From Crotophaga sulcirostris (taxonomy: Eukaryota > Chordata > Aves > Cuculiformes > Crotophagidae), in NCBI GenBank assembly GCA_013397455.1, contig VYZB01000035.1:28195-92194 (forward strand): a DNA stretch of 64,000 nucleotides. The letters run 5' to 3'. This document shows positions 28,265 through 40,431 of this stretch, piece after piece. The position numbers and the translations under genes are program-made. How positions within the stretch are numbered: the first letter of the stretch is position 1; each line of letters starts with the position of its first letter. The notes beneath the pieces are model-generated. The model had not been told where the DNA came from. It saw only the letters and a list, made by a program, of their open reading frames with translations, and did not search any database.

Positions 28265-28368
28265 ACATCCCAGTATTATCAACATTGTTTCCAGCATAAA
28301 TACAAAACATAGCAGCCCCATACTAGCAACTGTGAAGGAAATTAACCCTATGCAGCCCAAACCAGTAC

Positions 28369-31300
28369 TTTTAGAAAGATACGTTAGGCAAAGGTTGGTG
28401 TTCTGTGATTAATATCTTCCTCTGTCTTATGTGAGAAGCTTCTAACAGGTAACACACCAAAACCAAGAAAGGGAGATGACTAATAAACTTCACTGTTGTG
28501 GGTGGCTTCCAATACTGCTACTTGGTCATCAAAACTCATGAAGGATTTTCAGCAGGGTGGCTGGCAGAAAATGAGTAACAAACACCTTTCCTTTAGAAAC
28601 AGTTATTTCTTCATGATACCCTGGAGCTACCTTTCTTACCTTGCTAGCATTAATGTTGTACATTGACCACCAGAAAATAGTGACTCTGAACGTAAACGGG
28701 CAAGAAGCCCAGTTAAGTCAAAAAGAAACGAAGACTGTCATTGTAACGCAAACTGAATAGCCTGATTTGGAGGGATGGGAGCTCCTACTTGACTCAATAG
28801 TCAGGGTACAGAAACAAAATATCCAATGTGTAAAGAATGCTGGTCTATAATGAATGTGAATTAACACATATATGATATGAAAAGTAATTATCTAAAATAT
28901 TTTAAGCAAACCATGAAATCAAATACAGCATATGGTCAGCCCTGTGGGAATTTCTCTTGACCCTTTAGGTAAAACCTAAAGTGTCTGTTATTTCTATGCC
29001 AATTTATAAAGCATGGCACCTGACTACATTGTAAGTTTAAAATAATTTTAACTGTGTCTCTGAATAGTGTTTTTTTTTATAGCTTTTCTCACAGTGTGCA
29101 TTTTGAGTCCAATGAAGTAAAGACAGAGGAGTAGAGAACTCTGTTTTCATGAGTGGTCTCTGCAAGCAATTATTAAAAATAGCTTAACAGCTTTGCTTTT
29201 AATATTTTCTTCTTTAAAGGAAAAAAGATGACTTAATTTGGGTTATAAATTTACTACACATTGTAAAAGAAATTCTGCACGGTAAGATGTTCCTTGTAAG
29301 TTTTATTGCTGAGGATTGAGAGTTTAGTCACTTTTAAGACTTAAAAGCTTTTCAGTTTCTGAGATCTAAATAATGTTAGTGTTTTCACACCTAGTATTTA
29401 AATAGGTTTAACAACCACACCATCAAAATTGCACCTGCTATGGCATTTAATATTGAGGTTTCACATAAGATGAAATTTTTATTTTCAGTTCTCTCATAAA
29501 TTAACTTTTATCTATCCTCTTATCATAGGGAGGTCTGTACAGAGTCTGGTTCCCTCAAGATAGAAAACATGGGGTTTGAGGGTTTTTGGTTTTTTTATAT
29601 TAAACTGAGTTCTCTAGTCTTCAGTGCTAGTGCAAGATGTTGCAGGTCTTGGCACCTTACAGGAGTTAATAATATAAATCAAAGGAGAAGTGAAGATGAT
29701 ATTTTTGGTTTTTTGACATCACAAATGAAGTAAGACTTTGAAGAAGTGGAAACCCAACACTTAATTACCATGAGACTGGAATGTTCATAGCAATTGCTAA
29801 CTATTATTGTGAGTTGTTAACAGTTTGTTAACAGTTGCAGATCTAAAATCTACATAATGTAGAAATCCAGTTTAAATCCATGAAAAAATTTGGAGCAACT
29901 ACGAAGTTTGAAGTCACACAAACTGAAAAAGTAACCTTTTCCTAATGGTAGTGTTAATTCATTAGCAAAATAATACTACATCTGCATTTTCTTTGTAGTT
30001 ATTTAGGTGGTATAAGCTTGCTAGTTTGTTTTTTGTCCTTCCATCTGTGGCTGGGTAGAATTTGAAGTGTAATTCAATATCCTTTAAAAGGCAAATCATT
30101 CATATATAGCTATACTCCTCTGCAAAATCAACAATGGAGACTACCTAGAAAACAACAATAAAAATATTGCTGACATTTGTTTTCCTTTCCAAATGTCATG
30201 AAGTTCAATAATAGACACCCTGAGTAATCAAGTAGGAATGCATTTTGGGGTGGGGGAAATGGGAGAATAAACAGTTTTCAGTTTTAAAGTGTCATTAAGG
30301 ATAGACCCACAAAAAAGGCCTAGTTAAGATGGGAACTTAAGTGTCCTTTGCACACAAGAGCTGCGATAGCTTTTGAGGGCCAGGTAGTATGTCCAAACTC
30401 TAGAAAGCCATTAGATGAAAGGACTAACACATGCATTTTTAATGTAGATCATGTGAATCCTTCACATCCTTGCCAATGTTTCTGGCTCTCTGAAAACAGT
30501 TTAAAAAGCTATTATGGCATTTTGTTTAAGAGCATCGTTTCTGCTTGGAGAGAAGCCTCTGAATAGATCAAGAACATTCTTTAGGCCATTTTAAGAGGTT
30601 GCAGGTAATGGAAGGAGTCCAAAGCAGGAACTTAAAATAGTATGCTGATAACGTGAGTCTTGTCTTGAAAAGAAAAGTCTTCCATGACTCAGTTTGCAAC
30701 TGTGTGTGTATATTGTGTTTATTTTTGCTGTCTGCTTTTGTCATTCACATAATCTTATTTTAGTATATTTTGCAATGGTGGGATAGGGGGGATGGAACAT
30801 AGCTTTTTACTATCTCTACATATCTTTAGAAATGAGAAACAGCAATCTCTGAATATAGTCATAGTAATATGACAAAATTCCAAACCTGCTGAAGTAAAGC
30901 GAAATTTATAAACATTACAATAGAATTAGGATTTGACTTTTAATTATCAGTACTTACAGTATATTCACACAATGCTATCCCAGTATAGATTAGTAATTGC
31001 CTCCTGCCTTAAAAGTCTTTGTTCAGTTATATCTAGGAGAGAAAAGATCCCTAGAGCAGCTGATATGTGATGGTCTCTTTTATAGAAGCTAACCAGTATT
31101 GCCAAGGATTTCACTTATGCTTTCAGGTCAGATTTTTAAAAGGGATCAAAACCCATTGTGATAATAATGTTAATATTTGGTGTTGAAATGGAGCTGAACG
31201 TGTCTGAGTATCTTGGCCTGGGTTTGAGTATAGGTGAGAAAACTAACAAGTGAGATGAATTATCTTTGCAAACTAATGAATATTCAGAAAGAAGCAAAAA

Positions 31301-34300
31301 TATCTGCACTGCCCAATTAAAACTTTTTACTTAAAATTAATATTTTCCAAATGAAGTTAATCTTAGTGCTGAAAGATTCTTCACAAGTCAGAATGTTCTC
31401 TATGTATATCATTCAGTTTAATAATAAAAGGCAAGAGATATGAAATCCACACCCTGATAAAGTGAAAGGGAATCTCTTAAATATTTTGTAGGGAACAAAT
31501 TTCTTGCTTTTAGGTCTTCAGTTTGGTCTTTTTGAAAAGCAGAGGGAGGGGAGTGTCTGGTTTGGTTGGTTGGTTTTTTTTTTTTTATTGTTTTACTTAC
31601 TGGAACATAAAAGAGAAGTCTAGAAAATTGAATGCTGATTTTAAAAATGTGGAATCAATAAAACCTAGATGTATGTGGATACCTGGATGTTCACTCAAAA
31701 AACTTGAGTGGTTACTCAGGTGCTAAATGAAAAGGAGAACATAAAATATTCCAAGCTGGAAGGTTAAAATACTAATGAATCATGAGTTTCAATACCATGA
31801 GAGCTCTAAAAATATCTAGATGTTTTATTCAGGCTCTGTTAAAAGGAGTTTAGGTGAGAAGTAATTTTCTGCCTTTGGTGCTCTTAAAGTAACTATGAAC
31901 ATGTATGTAGTAATGTATCATCTTCACAAAGCAACATCTTACTCAAACCAATAGTCTCTGCTTGAAGTTCCTTTTCCAAACAGGGTCTCCCATTCTGGAG
32001 ATGTGACTAAGTGTGGAGTCTTCCACAGTACGAGGTGTGTTGGGATATGATGAGTTGGACATGTAGCATTGAAACTTCTGTTATTACTTTGGGTTTTGTT
32101 TTTGCAAGAAGCACAGTAGTTGTGAGGGAGCAGAGGAATAACATTAAGGATCTCCGTTGGAAAAAGTTGACAGCCCCTGCAGATTTATACTGAATATGAA
32201 TTCACAAGCCCACTGTAGACAAGAAGGTTCATTCAGTTGTATTATAAATAGACTGTAGTTAGCTTTGAAATGCATCCATTTTATTCTGAGCTTCCAGCAA
32301 AGTCCTACAGATATGCAACTCCAGTGAGAGCTCTAAAGTTGGTAATAAAGAGAAAATGACAGGGGTTTTATTTGGAGTTTTCTGACAGCTGTGGAAGAGA
32401 AAGAAATCCATACATTGTTGTGACTGGATTTGGATTTTTTTCCTTTTTTTATCTATTTTTTTTTCCTCTTTCTACAAAAAGTGAAGGAGTAGATTAAAAA
32501 AAAAAAAACAAACTTTCTCTCCTCAGGAAACAAGTTCTTCTGAGAGAAATGTACTCTGTTTGACTAGAAATGTGTACAGTTCTTTAATCCTTTTGTTCAT
32601 TCTGTCTTTTCTTATGCTCAGATGCAGTAATGTCACGTGTACTCCAGAAGAACCTAGGTGCTGTTTTTTCTTGCAGAGTAGTGGAGGTGGGAAAGCAAGA
32701 CCTATGCTATTGCTTTTGCCAACAAGAGCACAAGGTGTAGACCCACAAGCTGGTACTTGAACGTAGTGTTCAATACGGTGCTCTTCATGATGCCAGCACT
32801 AAAGGCAATGCTATGTGCTGCCCAGCCTTAAATAATAATATTTATCTGTGGCTAGGATGACTTGGATCCAAGAGCTAGCAGGATCCCTGTTTGACCAGAC
32901 TAACTGCAGAGTAGACTATTGTACAGTGCAGCCTAATTCTAGGTGGAGCAGAAGCAATGTACAATTCTGAAGGGTACATAGCAACAGGCATATTACTCTT
33001 TGCATATTAACTAGTAATTCTTTGTAAATCTCCTCTGGTTGCCACCTGAAGCAGCACTACATTACTTCAACCTCTTCGTAAGTATTTATTTTAGTGACTG
33101 AAACGACAGCGTTTTCTTGTAATACTCATCTCAAACATGTGGGAAGTTTTGAATTCAGATGGTCATTTTTAACTTTTAGAATGTGTCTGAAAAAGGCAAT
33201 CTCTGTCCCGTCACCAAACATGAGAAAGGGTAATGTTGTGTGCATTTTAGTGCTAAACAAAATTTGAGCACAGCCCTCCAGATTCTCAAAGAAGAGACTT
33301 TGTCTAACTGTAAGCTATTCTTACAGGGGACATAAAGGTGAAAAGAAATGCAATTTTTGCCCTTATGTGGACAGCAGAAGTCTTTAGGGTACCACTTTGC
33401 ACAATTTACTTTCTACAGAGGAGCTATGATGAGTTTCCTCAACTTTTTCCAGTTTGCACAGTCTGAGACTTGTCTTTGGACAGATAACAGAAAATGAACA
33501 AAATACACAGTTTAATATGGCAGATAGATAGTTTGCCAGTGGAACAGAGAAAGGATCAGTTTGTGCAAATCTGGTAACCAGCCTAGGCCCTTCATTTACT
33601 TTGGAGGACTTCTAGGCAGTAGGTGAGTGGCTGTATTCCTGGATTTACACTGCCTAACAAACTCTGGGATTTTGAGGGATTTCTGCAATTCTGATGTAGT
33701 TGCTTAAGCATAAAGTAAAACAAGGCACATCTTCAATCTGCAAAAAGGAGAAACTAGTGCTGTTCCTCCTAAGAATTTATGTACTGTGTAACTGAGGTTA
33801 GGAAACCTATTCACCCATTGATAAAATTCTTTATTATTGCTTCTACTGGGTTTCAACCATAAAGCAACTATATAAACTATTTAATTTGCTGACAAACCTT
33901 ACATTTTGTGGTCATCTTAGTACTTTTGAATGGAATTCTCAATCATAGTGCTGTATTCATGTTAACTTTCGGGTTTAAAGGTACTTGTGTTATTCCCAGT
34001 TCTCAAGACCCCCATTAAGTGGTTGTCTTTGCATTTTCACTTGCAGTGCTACTTGCTAAGACATTCTAGGACTGAGCCTGCCAGTCTTTGAATGACCATT
34101 ATGTTTCATGGCAAGTGACTGCCCTCTGTCTATTCTTGAGCTGGATATGTGCATCCTATTGATAGAGGGTGAACCAGGTCCTTTAAAACCTAGTTTTGCA
34201 TGTTATGGTGGTGTTAGAACTTGAGACATGTTAGGTTACTTGGCACTGTCCAGACTGGATAGAGTATTTAGGCAGAGCCAGGATTTAGCAGGGCAGAAAG

Positions 34301-35827
34301 AATTATTATGGTCACTATTATGTGTTCCTTATCAAAGAACTATCATCATGTACATGGCTACCAATTCAGCAGAAATGTTTGAGTTGGTCCCACTATTTGA
34401 TTTATATCTAACAGATTATTTTTGTTGTTGTTTTTGTTCATTATAACTTTTGCACCAATTGTCTGAAAGTTGTGATAGCTGTTAAATAAATAAAACCAAC
34501 ATTGTAACTGGAAAGATATTTTTAAGTATCTAGTTGCTTTTGGCTCTATTATAAATTACTTGGTGTTCATAGAGTCTTTTTTGCTTTTCCAAAACAAACT
34601 GCAAAATTTGCAGTTTTCTGGGTCATAAAATCTCACATCGCTATATGAATCCAATTATTAGATTTACGAGAAGCAAGCTAACATGAAACATGACAAATCT
34701 AATACTGAACAAAACCTAGCAATAATTATCTCTGTTCTCCCACCTCTCGCTGTGTTCCAAGCATTTTTTATTTTTTTTTACTATTTCTCAAGCTTCCAGG
34801 CACGATTTTCTTCCAAGAAGTTGAATCTTGTTCTTTCTGGGTGTTTATCAGTCTTTGTTCTGGTGCTTGTGTCTTTGTCTGTCTCATTCACAACAGATAC
34901 CAGTGTTGTGTGGCATTTGTTTTTTGGGTTTTTTTTAAGGCAACAGCAGTCATTGCAGTTGATGAAAAGTTTTGGGGCAGTATCTCAAATGTCTCATGCT
35001 AAAACAAGAATAATGTGTTCAGTTTTCTTACAGCAAAACGCTGAAAACAAAAACATACTATAGTTGAAAAATATTCTGCCAGTCCATATACAAGGTCATA
35101 TTATCTTGAGAGCATGCTTCTTGTGATTACTTTCCACAATTAATAACCGTTTTCTTTTACGTACTCATTTTTCTGGTGTGACTATTCTAATGCCATTGTG
35201 CTACTGCTGAGTGTAGTGAACATTTACATAACAGCCTCCCTTCTTGAGTTTACTTTGCTGGAAGTTAGACAAAAAAATATTTTTTATATGTAAATTGAGC
35301 GCATTTGGTCATTGAGCTACAATAAGAATCGAGCATAATGATACCACTTTTATAGCCGCATTTCAAAGTACAAGTACACTTCATCTTTTTGACCCCTCTG
35401 TTCTAATGCTGGAAATGGATGTTATCTGCTGAATGAGCTTTCATAATGTCACATGCAAAGTTTTTTAATCAAGGACCTAAGAAACTTATTCCATTGAAAA
35501 AGTATAACAACAATTCTGCAGGAGAACTGAAGCTTTAAGATTTTCCTTTTTTCAGCTTTTGCAATTATTAATTACAGTGGGAATCAAAGAGTTTCTGGTT
35601 TGCAGTTTACAAGGAGCTCTTGCTGTCACTCAAAGCAAGTACTGAATCCTTATAACTACATTGCAATAGCTAACATGTAATGATGACAGATATATCTTCT
35701 GTCAAAATATGTTTGCTTAGCTTTAGAAAATGAGGAATGGTATCTATATCTGGAAAGTACAATTATGAAATTACATAGATAAACAATTATACCGCACTGG
35801 CTCTTGGAAAATAAACTTGGTGGTCTA
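28369..35827. other. Noncoding stretch between LTR and CR1, no gene seen
   Basis: I see no recognisable gene or dispersed repeat. Simple items are an 11-bp-period TTGTTAACAG duplication at 29813-29834, a (GGTT)n followed by 13 T at 31564-31586, and a 13-A run at 32496-32508. The longest frame, plus 34683-35063 (126 codons), encodes a Phe/Leu/Val-rich product because its DNA is T-rich, and is not credible as a gene. Likely intergenic or intronic. Confidence 0.6.
31564..31586. repeat. (GGTT)n plus T13 tract
   Basis: GGTTGGTTGG is followed at once by 13 T. Low complexity. Confidence 0.75.
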
Positions 35828-36250
35828 AGTATCACAGTATTACAAGGTTGGAAAGGACCTCTGAGATTGAGTCCAACCTATAACCCAACACTAACACCAA
35901 CCCATCATCTAAACAATGGCACTCAGTGCCTCATCCTCTTAAACACCTCCAGGGTTGGTGACTCCACCACCTCCCCAGGCAGTGCATTCCAATGGCCAAT
36001 CACCCTTTCAGTGAAGAATTTTTTCATAATATGAAGCCTAAACCTCCCCTGACAAAGCTTGAGCCCATGTCCTCTTGTTCTGTCACTGGTCACCTGAGAG
36101 AAGAGACCAACCCCTGCTTGACTACAACCTCCTTTTAGGTAGTTGTAGAGAGCAATAAGGTCTCCCCTGAGCCTCCTCTTCTCCAGGCTAAACAGCCCCT
36201 GCTCCCTCAGTCACTCCTCACAGGGCTTGTGCTCCAGCCCCTTCACCATC
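35828..36250 (-). mobile_element. 5'-truncated CR1 LINE, minus strand
   Basis: The left edge reads AGTATCACAGTAT then AAGGTTGGAAAGGACC, the reverse complement of a CR1 3' end (GGTCCTTTCCAACCTT followed by a GATACTGTGAT-type terminus). The remainder matches the antisense of the CR1 ORF2 C-terminus, for example CCAGGCTAAACAGCCCCTGC, which on the other strand encodes the conserved leucine-rich segment before the GDL motif. Only about 420 bp of the 3' end remain; severe 5' truncation is normal for CR1. Compared with the copy at 63836-64000 it lacks a few bases near 35869 and 35936. The plus-strand frame across it is antisense and not a gene. Confidence 0.95.
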
Positions 36251-38134
36251 TAAGGAATTTGTAAAATTTATGAGCTGGATCATCATGTTATGTGTGTGTA
36301 GAATATGGAATATATTTTTCTTCAAAATGACTGAAATATTCTGAAGGATGTTTGTAAATTTTAGCAAAATGGAGATTTTGGCCTGAGGAGATGGCACATG
36401 AGCAGCTCAGTCTGAGGTGTCTAAAGTACTTACTACTAAAACTAAGAAATCCTGAGTAGACGTGTAGCAAAAAGCCTCTAGAACAGGTTTTCATCTGCCC
36501 TCTTGGTAGTTGATATTGATTCTTCATTCCAGAAGACAGTCTGTGCTCCTGTCTCATTTGTGAAGTGGCCCGAACAGTATTAATCTCCTTTTACACTATG
36601 CCACAGGCTTGAGAAACATGCCCACATATGGACTAATTTGGACATATGCGCTAAATCAGAGGACTTAATGGGTTAAAGTCCAGGACTCGGGGACCGAGAC
36701 ACTCTCTCAACCTACATGTCACTACAATTAGCCCAGAAATATGGATGATGCTGCCAGGAAGAGCCCAGCTGGACTTTCTTACACGTCTCAGCCAGAAAAG
36801 GCTGGCAGTTTGAAAGAGAATCTGATTTATTTTGGGAACCAAATTTTGTGTGGAGTCACTAAAGAGGAGTAATGCAAACGCTTTCCCTCTCTCCACCCCC
36901 CACTGTGCTTTCTCTAAAGTTGAGAGCAATAAAACATTTTAAAGTTGTTCTCAGACACCCTCATTTGCCTCTCAAAGCTTTTATTGGTAAGTATCTCCTG
37001 GCTGATACTCTAGTTTTGCAGACTGAGTTCAGTGTACAATAGTAGACTGAACAGCATCTTGCATATATGATATTTCACCTTGATAGTAGTCAGACTGTCT
37101 CAGGCTAAAGTGTTTTGCTTGTTGATTTCATAGCTCATCAAAAGACTTGCATTTTCTTCCAGTAACTGAGTGGCAAATGAAAACACTACTGGGTTGCAAA
37201 GACTATGTACTAATTCTAGCCTAACTGGCCATGCTTCTAGTAAGCAGTAAAATCATTTAGTGTGACAGCACCATTATTAATAACATCTCATTCATCTCAT
37301 ATCTATGTTAGCCTTCTGTACTTCAGCTGCCTTTTTGTATGCATGTTGTCTTATGCTATTTTAAATTATTCCCTAGTAAAGAAAAGGGAATAGATTTAAT
37401 TCATCTCCTTATAAAAAGATCTGATGCACTGTCTTCAAACAATTATGTCCTCAAAATTTAGACAGAAAAGGAAACTGAATTATTCACTTATTTCCAAAAG
37501 GCATTCTTATGCAAGGCTTGATTTACCTTGATTAACATAGCAATTTACTACACTTTTCAAAAAGTGTTGCTAGTATTTTTAGCTCAAAATAGATGTAGTT
37601 ACCATAGGATTTCCTACCATAATCCATCAATGCTGTTCAGACTTAAAATTCTGTTTAATTTTAGCAGATACAATGAGTTTTCATTGTAAATATGTTTTGA
37701 TAATACCTAACTTAATCAATGAAATTAAGTAGTGTTAAAAACGATGTTTATTTTTTCTTCTTTTTCTTTTTTTTTCCTTAGCACTTCCTTCACTAGTCCC
37801 TTTAAAGTATGTTTTCATATAAGTAGTATCATTCTTATGAGGTAAATATCCTTTCCTCCTTTTCCCTGGAAGTGTTTAGGGCAAACTCAAATGGTATAGG
37901 CAAAATATTGGCTTCATGACGTTAGCTGAAAGCAGTCAATGCAAAAAATTGAAAATATAGGTAACAATCTGATGTAGGCATTTAGCTTTGGTTTTGAGTA
38001 AGCATAAGAGGAGTTAGTTTTATTTTTTGTTTCCTTCCTTGCAAATAAATCTTCTAAAATTTCTCCAGATATCATAAAAATAAGTGTTGCTGGTATAAAA
38101 TTATAGAATTAATTATCAGAGACTTTTCTCTCTC

Positions 38135-38149
38135 TTTTTTTTTTTTTTT
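38135..38149. repeat. Poly-T tract (15 T) after a short CT run
   Basis: A TCTCTCTC run leads into 15 T. It is a polypyrimidine tract but has no nearby AG acceptor of good quality. Confidence 0.8.
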
Positions 38150-38448
38150 GGTCAATTCCACTTCTCCATATAGTACTATGGTTAAAGGGTTTGCCAGGGA
38201 CCATGCTGTTGCAGTGTAAGTCTACAATATGTTAACAGGTTGGGAAATGTCTTCCACAAATGTGAACCATCTCTGTGGCCATTTTCAAGTACAAGCCTTT
38301 GACTGTCCCTGGAGGTTGTGCTGAGCATTCACTTTACAATATGGCTCTGAGTCCAGCAAGGCTTATATATTTTTTTAAATTCTTGGAAGTAGTTTGTTGT
38401 GTCCTATGGTTAACCATCCTTGCTGAAGGTTCTCCCTTTCACAATAAA

Positions 38449-38460
38449 CAAACAAACAAA
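38449..38460. repeat. (CAAA)n microsatellite
   Basis: Three CAAA units in a row. A similar but longer tract lies at 52911-52974. Confidence 0.75.
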
Positions 38461-39412
38461 GCTTGGTAAAAACAGGTAAACATAAACTGGAGAAAATGAT
38501 GCCAGTGAGTTAGAACATAACAACAGAAAAAGCAGCAGCAATCCCCCTGCTCCTCTCCTCCACACTCCCCCCTCAAGGAAGAGGTAAAAAATACCAAACA
38601 CAACCAACCTGCTAACCAAACAAAAACCCACTCAATAACAGGTAGAAGATAGGGTAAGTCAAATGTGTGTTTTAAGGTTCAAAAGGAGCGAACATACCTG
38701 AGGTCTTATTTCCTTTGTTTTTTTTTCCTGAGAGAGTGTATAGAAACATGTCTGTAGTATAAATACACACATAAACTATCATGACTGTTTGTCCTTAGCT
38801 GGTCACTCATCTTCAGAGGCACCAGTCCTTCTAGTGTGTATGAGACTGCCATTAAATGAGTTACACTGCTCATCTGGCAACTAGGTGGATTTAGTGCAAA
38901 TAGGAACTTGGTGGGTTTTAGAACCATGTACAGTAGTGCTTCACTTGTCATTGAGCCGTATCTTTAGAAGCATGATCAATGCTAATGATTAGAAGCTAAA
39001 ACAAGCCACTCAATTTCTTTACTTACTCCCTTGGCATTGGTTTGTTTAATAATTGCTAATCTGCAGACTTTCATAGTGGCAAAAAGGTGAGATTGACACA
39101 ATGGTGCTCGCTATTTCTGGTTACAAGGTTTTGAAATTGAGGCCATTAGAAAGCTGAAAATAAAGAAGTAAACAGCAGATATCACCTATCACAGTAACAT
39201 ATCTTCTTTTTAGGGAAACGTTTGACAGCATGCAGGTTAATCTCTGAATAGTGTATCAGGTATTCTGAGGACAATACAGTGATAACCAATGAAATAATAT
39301 CTGTAGGGATTAAAACTCGGCTTAAGGTAGGAGTTGAAGCACACATCCTAAATGGTTGGATGAAAAAGTTGGGACGAGGCACTGAAACACGTAGATTGTT
39401 GTAGAAGAGTTG

Positions 39413-39898
39413 TTATATTTGCAGTAGGATAACTTCAACTTTATTTTTTTTGTCAATCTTTACAGTGTTATGAACAGATTGTGTGAAGCAGAGCTCCACT
39501 AAATGTGCTAAGGTGGGATGCAGAAGTTTGCATTTAGTTCCTGTAGTGCTTTTAATATTAAACAGTTTTTTATAAAGTGCAAGACTCAGCCTGGTGGGGA
39601 TGGCAGCCAAGTGCTTGTGGTTGAAGCAAGACCATGGCACTCTGTTGGTATCTGAAAGAGAAGCCAGAAGAAAGCCAGCATCCAACCAGGACATCATAGC
39701 ATAGAAATAAAATAGTGAACTGCCATAACTTTTATTGCTTAGGGAAGAAAACGGGACAAATGCAGATCTTGTATTGCTGGGAGTCATTCTGTAAGTAACT
39801 GATGGGCATGCACAACCACAATGGTAACAATGGTCAAATAGTTGAAAAATTATGAGTAATGCACTGTTTCTTAGACATTCTTGGGTCATATTTTTCAT
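39413..39898 (-). other. Open frame of 161 codons, not supported as a gene
   Basis: The second-longest ATG-to-stop frame in the window, on the minus strand. The predicted product has a Cys-rich patch near residues 24-31 (CYHCGCAC) and otherwise mixed composition, with no domain I recognise. The left part of its DNA is AT-rich. There is no second strand of comparable openness, unlike at 12 kb. It could be chance, a noncoding exon, or a decayed element. Confidence 0.15.
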
Positions 39899-40274
39899 AT
39901 TTTTCTCCCTACTTTTGTATATAATGAACTTGGTTTCTTTTTAGTTTAGACATGAAACTATGTTTCAAAAATATCTAGAAATGGTACTGCCACTGATTGG
40001 CATATTCAAAAATCTAGGTGAAATCAGAGATTGTGTTCATCTTTATCTTTAAACAGTCTGGATTGAAATGCATAGATTTTGTGACAAAGTAAGAAATATC
40101 TTCTCATGTTACCCCTTCATAGACTGCAATTCTCAGTGGCTTCAGTGTATGCTCAGGCTTACAATGAATAACCGTGGGAAAAAATCTATATAAAAGCAAT
40201 CATCTTTGTGCATTTTTTTAAAAAAAAGCTTTTTCTGTTTATTTCTGAATTAATTTCCTTGTTAGGGCCCCTCA

Positions 40275-40333
40275 GGTTTTTGTTATGTTTTTGGTTGGGG
40301 GTTGTTTGTTTGTTGTTTTGTTGTTGTTTTTTT
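40275..40333. repeat. G/T-rich low-complexity tract
   Basis: The plus strand is almost purely G and T, with GTTTGTTTGTTG and GTTGTTG units. About 55 bases further on (40388-40431) the plus strand becomes A/C-rich, so the two can pair loosely with each other. Confidence 0.7.
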
Positions 40334-40387
40334 ACTTTAGTATATATTAAGCTGGCTTTAGCATAAATTTAGTTTAATAAACATCTT

Positions 40388-40431
40388 AGAAAAAAAACCC
40401 AAACCTAACTAAAAGCAAAACCAAAAAACAC
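40388..40431. repeat. A/C-rich low-complexity tract
   Basis: Runs of A broken by CC and C, such as AAAAAAACCCAAACC and AAAACCAAAAAACAC. It is roughly complementary in composition to the G/T tract at 40275-40333. Confidence 0.7.

Larger units (their letters stand above)
27766..28368 (+). mobile_element. Solitary endogenous-retrovirus LTR of avian type
   Basis: A unit of about 600 bp begins TGTCATGGTTTAACC and ends near AAACCAGTAC. This matches my memory of a very common avian LTR that starts TGTCATGGTTTAA and ends with a GAAACCAG-type sequence. A TATA-like TTTATATT lies at 28086-28093 and AATAAA at 28259-28264, in the order expected for a plus-strand LTR. There are no gag, pol or env frames and no second LTR nearby, so it is most simply a solo LTR left by recombination between two LTRs. 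The 3' terminal CA seems mutated. Flanking bases (TTTAA left, TTTTA right) give no clean target-site duplication. The exact family is not assigned. Confidence 0.8.

Noticed and set aside
34683..35063. 126-codon plus frame that looks like a membrane protein
   Set aside because: The hydrophobicity follows from T-rich DNA. There is no signal-peptide layout, family match or exon context.
35804..36034. 76-codon plus-strand frame
   Set aside because: It is antisense to the minus-strand CR1 and begins outside it.
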